This document shows, one piece after another, positions 24,375 to 35,589 of a stretch of DNA of 64,000 nucleotides. Within the stretch, counting starts at the first letter, position 1; every line of letters starts with the position of its first letter. The DNA comes from Utricularia gibba (taxonomy: Eukaryota > Streptophyta > Magnoliopsida > Lamiales > Lentibulariaceae). The translations under genes were made by a program, and so were the position numbers. The notes under the pieces are model-generated. The model saw only the letters and a list, made by a program, of their open reading frames with translations, had not been told where the DNA came from and did no database searches. The stretch is taken from NCBI GenBank assembly GCA_002189035.1, contig NEEC01000010.1, positions 3,100,001-3,164,000 on the forward strand, in the 5' to 3' direction.

Positions 24375-25394
24375 TTCACGTAACACTCGTCTTCACGTGA
24401 AGGCGATCAATGGAGCGTCCGCTCCCACATTGATGAAAAAGATGACCGGAAGACAGGAAACCGTACAGGGCCGGTGGCGAAAAACGTTTGACCCGACAAC
24501 GCCGCAATTCTCTTACGCAGGCCCAGGCCTGAATTCTTTTTTGTTAAATAAAAAAATTATTATCCAAATAAATAAAACTAATAATGACGTAATATATCGG
24601 GAAGTACATTCATAATGCATCAGACTAGTTGATTTTAAATGAACTAAATTATAAATAAACTAGATATTTCAAATATTAAATGAATAATCAAGTTAAATTA
24701 TTCATGAAATGGATATGAAGTCAATTTGTCAATAAATGAATATTTTAGGTAAATTACCAATAATATTGTATAAATAAGGAATTGACAAAAATATGTAATA
24801 CCAACAATTTATTAATAAATAATTAAATATAGAATATTAATAAAATGGAAATAAAATCAGAATAATTATCATTAATAATCTATAATAAGGATAAATTACC
24901 CACAAGGAAAATTATTAATAAAAATACAAATAAATGTAAATTATTAAAAAAATATATAATCAAGATATATTTTCACAATAATTTATGTGAATCTATGGCA
25001 AGTGCGATTCATTTAGAAAAATAATCATCCATATATTATCTCACATGAATTAAAAATTTTATATTAAGAATAATTAATTTTATCATTTTAATAGTCACAT
25101 TTCTAATAAGCTCGGTCACCCCACCTGCACATGGGAATGGCGGGACAGGCCCACATGTGCTTCAATTTTTGAATTAAATTTGAGAAAAAAAAACGAATTT
25201 ATTTTTATTTTAAAATTTTATATGATTAATATAGTAGTAGTTTTTTTTTTATAAATAAAAGGCTTGGAAGTAATTAAGAAAAAAAAGGGTGGATCCCTCT
25301 GTTGATACTTTGTAGCCTTGAAGATATCCACGTGAGGTGGTGGGATCGCATTCCAACTTTGCTGTGGATTTCCAGGGCGAGTGCCGCCGATCCG
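24375..25394. other. AT-rich intergenic block
   Basis: About 24540-25270 is almost pure A/T with no coding frame, no terminal repeats and no array that I can see. The two ends hold promoters of the diverging GOST and methylesterase genes. Confidence 0.6.
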
Positions 25395-26676
25395 ATGGAG
25401 GAGGAGGGATCACAATCCGCCGTCGTGGCTTCCGAACCGGCGGCGAAAATCGACACGCGGTTCGTTCTGATCCACGGCGTCTGCCACGGGGCGTGGTGCT
25501 GGTACAAACTCCGGTACCTGATGGAGAAGGCCGGCTACAAGGTCACCTGCCTCGATCTCAAATCCGCCGGCATCAACCCTGCGCCCGCCTCCTCCATCCT
25601 CTCATTTGACGATTACAATTCACCACTCGTCGAGTTCCTCGCCGCCCTCCCTGACGGCGAGCAGGTAAAACTCGTAAAAGGGGCGGAATCCATGATCTAT
25701 CATACTCTTTCTTCACCTCCGGTTTCCTGCAGGTGATCCTGGTGGGGCACAGCGCCGGCGGCCTCAGCCTCAGCCACGCGATCCACCTCTTCGGGAGGAA
25801 GAAGATTAAGCTCGCCATATTCGTGGCGGCGACGATGCTCCGATCGGGGTTTCTTTCAGAAGACGACTCCAAAATCGTAAGATAATCCATGTCCTAATCA
25901 TTCCACTATTGTAGGGAAAGCTCCTCCCAGCGAACACGATCCTATTCCGTGAATGGACGGGCACCGAGGAGGGGATGGGTGAGGATAAGGTTGCTCGCAT
26001 GCCGTCAAGGAGAAAGCAAACAAATGGAGACGATGGGCAACATGTCGTTTGGAATTTAAAGCCACGTTGCCATTTGCATCACGAACATGGCGTCCTGCAA
26101 CGCCTTATCAATGCAACCTCTTTTTTATTGATTTTCTTTCACGAAAAAAAAAAAAAACAAATACTTCGTTGTGTTCTTCAGGGAGCTCCAGACTTGTCCG
26201 AGTTCGGAGAATTCAATGAAGTGTACGATGTTGAATACGGGTCGGAGGAGGACCCGTCCCCGTCACCTGCTTCGTCAACCCGAAATTCCAGCGCCAGGTC
26301 TTCTATGCCCTTTCCCCTCCCGAGGTAATTAATTATTTTAACATGATATTTAGTTAATAGAATTAATAGTATATTTTAATTATTTTTATTTATAATTGAG
26401 GATGTGACGTTGGCGGGGATGCTGTTGCGGCCGGCGCCGTTTCTACCGTTAAGCGGAGCTCGATTCGCGGAGGGGGAGGACGCGGACGAGGTTCCGAGGG
26501 TGTACGTGAAGACGACGAAGGACAAGGCGTTGAAGGCGGAGCAACAGGAGGCGATGGTCGAGAAATGGGCACCTGCGGCAGTCTATACCTTGGAGACGGA
26601 TCACAGCCCTTTCTTCTCATCGCCGGTGGCGTTGTTCGATCTCCTTGTCAAGGCGGCTACTTCCTATGCCACTTGA
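25395..26676 (+). CDS. MES17-like methylesterase (alpha/beta hydrolase), one frameshift
   Basis: Four exons (25395-25664, 25733-25876, 26182-26324, 26401-26676) encode about 277 residues, the normal MES length. The ATG at 25395 gives MEEEGSQSAVVASEP. FVLIHGVCHGAWCWYKLRYL carries the oxyanion region. VILVGHSAGGLSLSHAIHLF holds the nucleophile serine. In exon 4, VPRVYVKTTKDKAL supplies the likely Asp and ETDHSPFFSSP the His, so the triad is complete. Closest type is MES17, which hydrolyses methyl-IAA. Exon 3 begins GAPDLSEFGEFNEVYDVEYG but its second half (FVNPKFQRQVFYALSPPE) is in another frame; one missing base near 26242-26250 explains this. Intron 2 (305 bp) has a poly-A run at about 26145-26157. 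Confidence 0.87.
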
Positions 26677-26922
26677 ATCGTATTGTATTCTTATGGCTTC
26701 GGATTGATTTTCTACAGCTTTGTCAGAAATCCGAAACACAATTTGCTCTTTTGGAGAGTTGATGTTCCCATGAACATAGTCGGCACCATCTTCGGAGGAT
26801 CCTTTGCTGCTTGCAAGGGAAATTCCAGTAAAAAAGAGCTTTTTTCTCTGCTGCTGTTTCCTGTTCCATCACGGATAATCGCTGCCAGAAGAAAGCTCAC
26901 TGCTCTGCAACACACAAAGACA

Positions 26923-27324
26923 TTAGATACCATGTAAAACAGGATGCAAGCTTCCAGAGTGCATGTAAGGATAGGCAAGAAGCTTCTCTTCCTTGGAGAA
27001 ATAATAAGCAAGCAATGGCTGCTTCCCATGTGTGTTTACAACCTCCATTTGCTGTTCGAATTCCTGTTTTCTGATTCTCAAGTCCTCAAGCCGGTTAACA
27101 AGGATGGTTGCTTCGTCCCGAATAGCTTGAAAAGCAGTTCCACAGCTCCCCTTTCTGCAGAATATGAGTTTGTTCTTCTCTGCTGCTCGCACCTAACTTT
27201 CGAAATCCATGAACTTCAAGTTCTCATTCTTTCGAATATTGAAAGCTTGAGCTAAGTTTTTCAGGAACCAGAAAGCCATTTGCAGCATAGCAAAAGTCAA
27301 AAGGGAGACGATCAGCATAATCAT
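26923..27324 (-). CDS. Possible small membrane/coiled-coil protein with in-frame TAG (uncertain)
   Basis: From an ATG at 27324 the minus strand reads a hydrophobic helix (MIMLIVSLLTFAMLQMAFWF) followed by a charged segment. It stops at TAG (27193-27195) after 43 residues. The same frame stays open for about 90 more residues beyond the TAG, with a heptad-like, charged stretch (AIRDEATILVNRLEDLRIRK) that looks protein-coding. A further hydrophobic frame at 26760-27020 may be another exon or a shadow. I do not recognise a family. It may be part of a larger spliced gene reaching to about 27.9 kb, a pseudogene, or chance. Low confidence. Confidence 0.3.
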
Positions 27325-28619
27325 CCTCTTCCCTTTGAAAGAAGTCAGTAGGAAATCAAAAGGAAATAGTCATCTGATCAAACAAATCACCAAAGTTTTC
27401 AACTTTCCGCTTTACTAAGCCCCTAATTTTGCATCACTCCAGGCGTGCAAGAACCAACCTTCAAAAACATCCGAAAACAGGCGATTTGGTTTGGAAAGGC
27501 TGAAAAAGAAAAAAAACAGTCTACTTTGGTGAAAAAGAACCAATCTTCAAAAACAGGAATTTACACACACAACATGCAATGCGTACAGGATTGAGAGGCG
27601 AGAAAGTGATGCATTAGCAGGAGACAGAGAAGGAGCCCTACAAAGATAAAAGAAAAGGCAAGGCTGAGATTTGTTCTCTCGATCCATAGCCATTTCAAAG
27701 ATCCCAACTTTTTCATACAAAATCACTTCTTTCGAAATCATCGCTCGGAAATAAAAAGAAAAACCAATAGCCAAAACAAATATGAAGAAGGTGTGAGATT
27801 TTTGCAGACTCCTCTTGTTCTTAAAACGGGTGCCCAGAATTTGAAATCCAACGGGAAGAAGGAAGGCCGTTAACCAACGTCGAGTAAGGGATGGGAGGTG
27901 TAAAAAATTCGTCGGCAACAAAGGTTACCACTTGCATTTATCATTCAAGAATCAAACATAAACAGACGGTTGCACCAGGTCTCAGTTTGTTTCCATGGCC
28001 ACCTTGACGTCAACGCAGTGTATCACTATTTTCCCACAAAAGCAAGCCACCTACCTGGCTCGCCTCTGTACCCCACTTGTAATAACGCAGTTTTGACCGT
28101 ATACGCGCATTTCTTCGAAGAATTTCAAGTGTTTGGTAAACAAGAAAAATATTTCTTTTGACTCTTCTATCGTATTTTTGTGTCCTGTGTGTACAAATCT
28201 TTAATTGATTTACCAACACTGTGATCCTTTGGTTGTAACATGCATTCGTAAAATATAATTTGATTACCTAACAATACCTCCACGCGAAGAGAGAGACAGA
28301 GACAGAGACAGAGACAGAGACAGAGAGCCGCGCCTTCTTTTTACCCTTGGACTTCTCCCCGGAGATATGGTGTTGTTTGTCTGGTTGCTCTTCTCAAGAT
28401 TGATCAGTTCGATGACTGGGTGGTGAGCACACCGCTCGTTTCCCAATATTATATTTATTGATCCGAAAGAATTCTAGAATGTTGTGTGCTTTGTTGCCGG
28501 TGTTTGATAACCGTAGTTGAAGAAAACCCATTTCAAGAAGTGAGCCTGTTCGAACGGAATTTTGATTCTTTGACTGAAATTCGAAGCCCCTTTTGTTTTG
28601 GGGGCCGGGGGGATTTCTT
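27325..28619. other. Region with no assigned gene
   Basis: A minus-strand frame at 27547-27921 has hydrophobic stretches but no recognisable motif. The right part is the leader and promoter of the RNFT-like gene. Confidence 0.4.
28293..28327. repeat. (GAGACA)5 microsatellite
   Basis: Five perfect hexamer copies followed by GAGAG, about 300 bp before the RNFT-like ATG. Confidence 0.95.
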
Positions 28620-30951
28620 ATGGAGAACTCAAGTGCTGATGCTGCGGATGTGGTGTCCGCTTCACCTGCAACGTCGGGAAATGGGGCAAGCTCTAGAATT
28701 CTCCGTTTCTTCCGGGCCCCTGTCTCGTCTTTGCTTGAATATTCGGAGCTTCTGAGGGTCCGACCCGATTTCGCGGAGGTCCGTACTTTAGTACCGGAGA
28801 GTATTCACGCCGCTGGAAGGCTTCGTAGGAGCTCAGAGTTGATTGATGGCAACGATCGGAGTGGTAGTAATGATAATGAAGCTGGGATTGGTGATAGCAA
28901 TGGTGAGGTTTCGATTAGGATTATTGGGGAGCCGGAGAGAATTAGGGGTTTGAGTAATGGGGATTATGATGCTAATGGAAATGGATTGGAGGCGGAGGTA
29001 TCATCTGCTGGAGCTGCTGCTGATAGTAGTCAGACGTTGAACAATGGAACTGATGGAAATAGCAACGGGGAAACGTCTCGTTATCAGAGATATGATATAC
29101 AACTGGTGGCTCGTTGGATCGAGCAATTTTTTCCATTTTCAATGCTTCTTATGGTTGTTTTTGTCCGCCAGCATTTGCAAGGTAATATCGAGATGGGACG
29201 TTGTTTTCTTATTTTCATCACATTGCTTCTCTTCGGAGGACTCAGTTGAAATCTTCCTTCATTTGATCAACTATGATAAAGATAATGAGGAATACCTGTG
29301 AACCTTTTCAGCTTTAACCTGTGCAAAAGGATTTCAATGTGTAGATTAAACATGCCCTGGTTATTGTTTTTCAGGATTCATCATTGTGGTCTATGTGACT
29401 TCCATCTTGTTCAAATCTAATTGCATTCTTCAGAAAGAAACGGCTCTGAAGGTGAGGCTTCGACCCTGCTTCGTATGCCTGGAGAACATGTTGGCAATGA
29501 ATTTTATTTACTTAAAGCTGGTTTTTCCAGGGGGAAAGAAAGATTTCACTCCTTGTTGGGTATTCCATACTCTTTATCCTGCACATTATTGGCGTCTACT
29601 GGTGGCTTCACAAGGATGGACTTTTCCACACACTACTCTTGATCCCCCAAAGGCGATTCCCCTTTCTGGCATGCTGTATTTGTTATTGTTGTCAATGGTA
29701 TGGATTTAGTTTTTTCTGCATTGCCATTTTACTCAATGCTCCGAAAACACTGTTTTAGCTGGGCCAGTTTTCCTCAAAAAGCATGTCAGGATTTATAGAC
29801 TCAGAGAAAAACTGGGTTTTTTCTCTGATAATTATGAGTGCTCAAACTGACTGCTTCTGTTTTAATGAATTTACATCGTATATTCTTGATATTGGTGGTT
29901 TGGACAGCAAGAAACCTCAAGTATTCATTCATTTGGCCATGCGTCTATTGCATAGTAGTTTTCAGTTACACTCATGTCTCTGTTAACTTATCAGATGCAC
30001 TAGTTCGACAAGCGGCTATGGTCATCAAGCTGTTAATCTTGATGTATTACAAGAACAGTCGGGGCCAAAGCTTTCGTAAGCAGGTACAAAGCAATCCCAG
30101 TTGGTGTTTTCCTTGTCTACAGGCATCAATCTGAGCTTCTGCGATGTTTAAATGGTGAACTGCAATTGTTGCTTTCAGGGCCAAATGCTAACACTAGTCG
30201 AATATGGCTTACTGCTCTACCGCACATTACTGCCTGCCCCTATATGGTACCGATTCTTCTTGAACAAAGAATATGGCAGTCTCTTTTCGTCGTTGATAAC
30301 AGGCCTGTATTTAACCTTCAAGCTTACAGCAGTTGTTGAGAAGGTATAACCTATCACACTTTCAATACATTGATACTGAGAGCAGGCCCATGTGCTGATG
30401 GATGACCAAATCGGAGTTTTTCACTCACTCTCTGCAGGTCCGGTCTCTCGTCATCTCTGTCAAGGTGTTGTCGAGAAAGGAAGTTCACTACGGTGCATAT
30501 GCAACATCAGAACAGGTAAGACTTGCACGTTCATTGCACTGAAGAAGCTATCTTTTCGGGTCTAGTGATCAAGTTTCTTCGCGTCTTTGGAGTTTGAACT
30601 CTACCCGGATTCATGGATACGGCTTTCCTCTGAGCAGGTGAATGCTGCCGGCGATATGTGCGCCATCTGCCAAGAGAAGATGCGCACTCCAGTACTGCTG
30701 CGGTGCAAACACATATTCTGCGATGACTGCGTCTCAGAATGGTGAGCCTCGGCTTTTAAGCTTTTATTTCCTACATGATTGTAGAAGACACCCGGATGCA
30801 GTTTCTGCTGAAGTTACAATCTCCGTTGCCACTTCCTTTCGTCAGGTTTGAACGCGAAAGAACGTGCCCTCTGTGCAGGGCCCTCGTCCGGCCCGCTGAT
30901 CTTCGATCATATGGCGATGGGTCGACAACTCTTTTCTTCCAGTTGTTTTAG
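28620..30951 (+). CDS. RNFT-like RING finger and transmembrane E3 ligase, one frameshift
   Basis: Eight exons (28620-29181, 29375-29451, 29531-29697, 29995-30083, 30179-30343, 30438-30515, 30638-30741, 30846-30951) encode about 450 residues. The N-terminal third is serine/asparagine-rich and disordered ([20 protein letters not shown]). Several membrane spans follow: [57 protein letters not shown]. The last two exons make a C3HC4 [42 protein letters not shown]. Animal RNFT1/2 are ER ubiquitin ligases in ERAD; At5g01960 is the Arabidopsis type. In exon 3 the frame slips at a C4 run (29659-29662): one C too many separates QRRFPF from [10 protein letters not shown], and removing one restores phase with exon 4. 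Confidence 0.88.
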
Positions 30952-31489
30952 CGCTCGATCAGTCATCATGCAAGGTCACTTTGCGATGAGCATTGCACCT
31001 TCAGAAGAACCGAAAATGGAGAAACGCATTTACCAGAGAAACCTCTACTGTAGACACACAACCGGCTTCTTTTCTTTCAATGCTGGCTTCTATACTCTGT
31101 ACAGGTTTTTACGAGTAGCTTGGCTTCCCCATCTCCTTGACCATCCTCACAATGTCGGCCTTATGCCATCGTCTCTGTCTGCAAGATTCTTTTGATCATA
31201 GTGTAACCCATACACCAGCATCTGTAATCAGAAAACGCAGTTCACTGTACTCCAGCCGCCATTCTTAATTGGGCCAATTGGCTTGCGGCCCAGTCCTCAA
31301 ACCGCCGCGGACGTTTCCGTTTTCGCCCACTCGGACCTGATTTTTTCCCGGCGTTTGAAGTTTGGACACAATTCGATCCACACAGCGGCGACATTGCCGT
31401 CGTGCTCCCTCTTGCCCGCTGTTAATGATCCTTACCGGAAAAAAACTGTTGACCTTGATTTCGCTCTCTGTTTAGGCGAGGAAAAGGCG
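30952..31489. other. Intergenic region, RNFT-like / RFT1
   Basis: 3' UTR of the first gene and promoter plus leader of the second. No other coding frame stands out. Confidence 0.5.
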
Positions 31490-34400
31490 ATGTCAAGGTC
31501 CGTCAATGTAGACGCGGCTTCGACCCCGAAGCGCACTTTTCTGTACTTGCTAGGTGTGTGAAATGGATTCTGGTTTTGGGGTTTCTTCTTTTATTTCTGA
31601 GTTTTCTCTCAGTTCATCGTGTAACTGTGATGGGAAATAGAGAGGGAGAGATGTTGGGGTTATGGTTTCGTACGTTGGTCGTCCTGATCGCTCAGCTAAC
31701 GCAATGTAATGCCTGCTAGGTACCCAATTTTTTTCAAGGCTAATACCATTTCTATTCAATTTAGAGATTGTTAGACACCTCGATGACAGAGACTGTGCGG
31801 TAAGCATATCTTGGAACTTCAACTCTGCGTTTTCAATTCGTGACTTGGTGTATTGTTCCTGAAAAAATGCCATTGTTAGCTAGAATTGCACAATCGGGAA
31901 GGAATCTGATATGTGTTTTAACATATTTTGCTGACCAGAAATTGCTTTTATTTTGTTTCTGTGCATGGATTCTTACACTTACTGTGTCAACCAAGCGCAG
32001 TTATATGCCATACAGTTCCCTTTGTTTGTTACCTGCGTATTGTTTCTCAGCAGAGAGGGGTTCCGGAGAGCGTGCATGCGGGCTGAATTGAACAGGTAAC
32101 TTTGACGTTTGATGCTGTTGCCTATGAATCCATTGCTGTTTATCGATCTGCGTGTTCTGTTGATTGATTTAGCTATATTCTGCAGTAATGATGCTTCATC
32201 CAGAGAAATGGATGTAGCTCGTCTTTTGAAAATCGCATGGATAAGTTGTCCCTTGGGAATTGTAATTACTGGTTTCGCATGTATTCTTTTATTCTGGTGG
32301 CAAGGCCTAAGTTATCCTATTCCTTATGCACAGGCTATTTTGATAAACGGTGAGTTGATCGTTTAACCAAGCATCTCTTACTTTGTATTGCCGTTGTACT
32401 ACCATACCGTTGTACATCAGCATTAGAATTTGATAGAAGTTGCTCCCTAAGTTACAGGACTTTTTGTGTTTTTTTTTACTCTTAATTTAGCCCGCTTTTG
32501 ATATTTCTTCCCAGTCATTCCTTTAATTGCTTTTTATACGATGAATGCTACCTTTTTTTTTTTTCTAAATCTTTTCATCAACTCGCAGGCTTTGCATGCG
32601 TATTGGAAATAATGGCAGAGCCTTTATATATTTTGGCCCAGAACCTTTTTCTTCTCAAGCTGAGGCTGTTTACAGAAGCTGTTGCTACCTTCTCACGTTG
32701 TATACTTACATACGTATTCATTGTAAAGCAGCCCGGTCAGGTTATTTAATGGTCTTCAAGTATAAGGTTTTTGGGATGTTTTAAGCTGTGAGGCCAATGC
32801 TGATGGGTTCCTGCTTAGGCTTACTGACTGAAATAATTACTTTCAGTTTCAGGAGAAAGCAATTGTATTTGCGTTATCACAGCTTGCATATGGAGCAGTT
32901 TTGTTCTTAGGTTATTGGGGCCACTTTCTTCTCTTTCAGCCATACAAGCCTTCTGTTCTATTCCCATTTAGGTGCTCATATTCGTTACTGTTAGCAATAA
33001 AAATTAATGGATGAGTATAACATATTTTCCTTAGGACTACCAAAACTTTGTAACCGCTGTGGTGGTTTTTTTATTCCATCAAACATCTTAATTGTTTCTG
33101 CATCAAAGTAGTCAACACACATTATGGTGGGTGTGCGCAATCCAATGATGGTAATTGTTGCAGGATGGGCTCCACAGTATCTTATGATCAGTCTCTTGTT
33201 AAGATGTGTAAGGTTCTTACATTCCAATCCTTCCGCAAGTTGATTCTCCAAGAAGGTGAAAAAATGGTCCTTGTTTGGTTTGATAGTCCATATAACCAAG
33301 CCGCATATGGACTTATAGATAGACTAGGTAAGTGATTTTGTTCTATTTTGCTAGATATTTTACATGTTTTTTTCAATCCATTAAGAAATTACGCTTGACT
33401 ATTATCAGACACCCGTTAGGAATATTAGATTCATCTCACAGGTAGCTTGGTTGTGAGGCTGATTTTCCTACCTTTTGAAGAGAGTGCCTATGCGACATTC
33501 GCAAAATTTGCATCAGGTTTATTTCTTTCTTTCTGAATTGCCCTGTGTAATAGTTGTGATGTGCCAGTATGTTTTTATCTCTGGGACTTAAGTGCCCTGC
33601 ACACAGGAAGTAATGATGGTAAACAAAAAATGAAGAATCTTGGAAGGTGGCTTTCCGATGCAATGAAGCTTGTTTTGCTTATAGGTATGTTTTTTCTTCA
33701 GAATTTGAGTGATTTTATTCGATGGAGCATGCCATCATTTGTGCGAGTCGCCAGGTACATATCTTCTTCCTTTCTATGAGATTGAGTTAATTTGGGTGAG
33801 TTATGGGCCTTCAAGTGAATATTGTGTGAGATTGATTGGCGATAGTCTTTTGAAGGGGTATGCTATTTCTACCTCTTCTAAGTGCTTTTTGAATTTCTTT
33901 CAGGGCTTGCAGTCATCTCTTTTGGACCAAGCTATTCGTATTCCCTTTTGCGGTTGCAGTATGGTCGGAAATGGAGTGACGGCGAAGCAGCCACAGTGCT
34001 TCAGTACTATTGCCTCTATGTGATGCTTCTAGCTATGAACGGTGCATGATAACCCTCCCCTCTGCCCTTGAGCTTGTTCCTGCACTACTGAGTTCAACTA
34101 ACATGGCTCGTCCTCCAGGAACTTCTGAGGCATTTATGCATGCAGTTGCCACTGAGAGCGACCTCAAAAAGTCGAATGATTCAATACTTGTCTTCTCAGT
34201 TATCTACATATTCCTGAATATCTCATTGATCAGAACGGCGGGTGCAGTCGGTTTAATATTAGCCAATTCCTTGAGTATCCTTTAACAATGGTTTGTTCAG
34301 TGCCATATTTCTCTCAGAATCACCAAAAATCCCATAAGGAATCTGTTTGCAGAAGAATCCCAGCATTTGGTTTGCCTCCTTGACCTTGATCATAGACATG

Positions 34401-34836
34401 CTTTCGAGGATCGCTTACTCTACCATCTTCATTTCCAAATATTTCAAGGTACGGTTGATAGTAAACCAACCTTCAGTTGCCTAAACGTGAATACTTCACG
34501 CATTATGTGTCTTCTTCTCAGGACGACCCTTCGTCGTTTTCCTTCAAGGACTGCATCCCTTCAGGCTACCAGTTTCTTCTACTTTCAGGTGCAATCTGCC
34601 TCACCGCGGAGAAAGCACTCTTGAACCGAGATAACTTCTGGCCTACATTCGCTCTTCACTTCGTCGTCGGTTTTGCTTGTGTTTGTACCTCAGCTTTCAT
34701 CATGTGAGCCATCCATTGCCGCTTGTTCTCCGATCTCCCGGATTCTTTCGTTATAATGCTTTCTTTTTGAATCAGCTACACAAAGGAGAAGCCGCTCATC
34801 GGCAGAATGATTCGTTCCCGGCGGCATGCGGATTGA
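31490..34836 (+). CDS. RFT1: RFT1 homologue (dolichol-oligosaccharide flippase-related)
   Basis: Fourteen exons join in frame into 528 residues: 31490-31553, 31720-31799, 32001-32095, 32186-32349, 32589-32740, 32847-32971, 33164-33327, 33442-33516, 33607-33684, 33904-34041, 34119-34274, 34396-34448, 34522-34703, 34776-34836. Typical blocks: [137 protein letters not shown]. It is a multi-spanning ER protein of the MOP/flippase superfamily needed for Man5GlcNAc2-PP-dolichol to become available in the ER lumen for N-glycosylation; whether it flips the lipid itself is debated. No frame break was found. Confidence 0.96.
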
Positions 34837-35589
34837 AGATGCAGGGAGCCGCCGCACCCTTTTTCTCAAGGTTAGATTATACCAGTGTAAACCTGTTTTA
34901 TCAAATTTTTAGTTTAAATGAATTATATGTAATTTTAAATTTAGATAATTATTTTATTTTTCATGAATTAAAAATCAAATAAATAATAAAACCGGCACAT
35001 GCTGAATTGGCTACCGGACGTTACGGCCCTCATTAAATTGGGAACGTGATGATTCTCTCAAATTTGGACCAGTAGAACGTGTCTTGTGATGATTGGGCCC
35101 AGATTGGGTCGCTAGGTCCATTTCACCCTCCCAAGGGGGGAGGGGGGAGAGGGAGTCGCATTTTGTCTGAGAGGCAGGAAATTCGATTCAATACCGAGGA
35201 ATATCGACGCCCCCAGTGCCCTTCCGTGGTCCAATCAATTGGATTTCGGCGACGGCTTAGTGCCCCAAGTTGCCCTCCTCTCTCCCTCGGCGCCGTGCGT
35301 GCTTCTGAATCCGTTCAGGTTCAACTTCCGTGTGAAATCTATGGCGGTGTCAAGGGGTTTCTGTGGACATGGGAGAATAGTTTGTTGCCGCTGGGTTTCT
35401 TGATTTTTGGTTGGAGGGCTTGTTGAGGTCTCAATTGCATGTAGAGGACTTCGTCTGTCATTTCTGTGGTGGAGGGTGTCGTTGCCCCCGTTGAAGGTAC
35501 GGGGTGTATGAGATTCAAGGAGAGGGTGTGTCGTTCTTAGGGTTTATTGAGATTCTGAGGTAGAGTGAAGGGTTTGGGCGTGATTGGGG
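34837..35589. other. Intergenic region before the beta-propeller gene
   Basis: RFT1 3' flank, a short AT-rich part (34900-34985), then a probable long 5' UTR of the next gene. No other gene seen. Confidence 0.5.

Noticed and set aside
26040-26160. Separate small gene inside intron 2 of the methylesterase
   Set aside because: The frame has no motif and is bounded by clean splice sites of the host gene.
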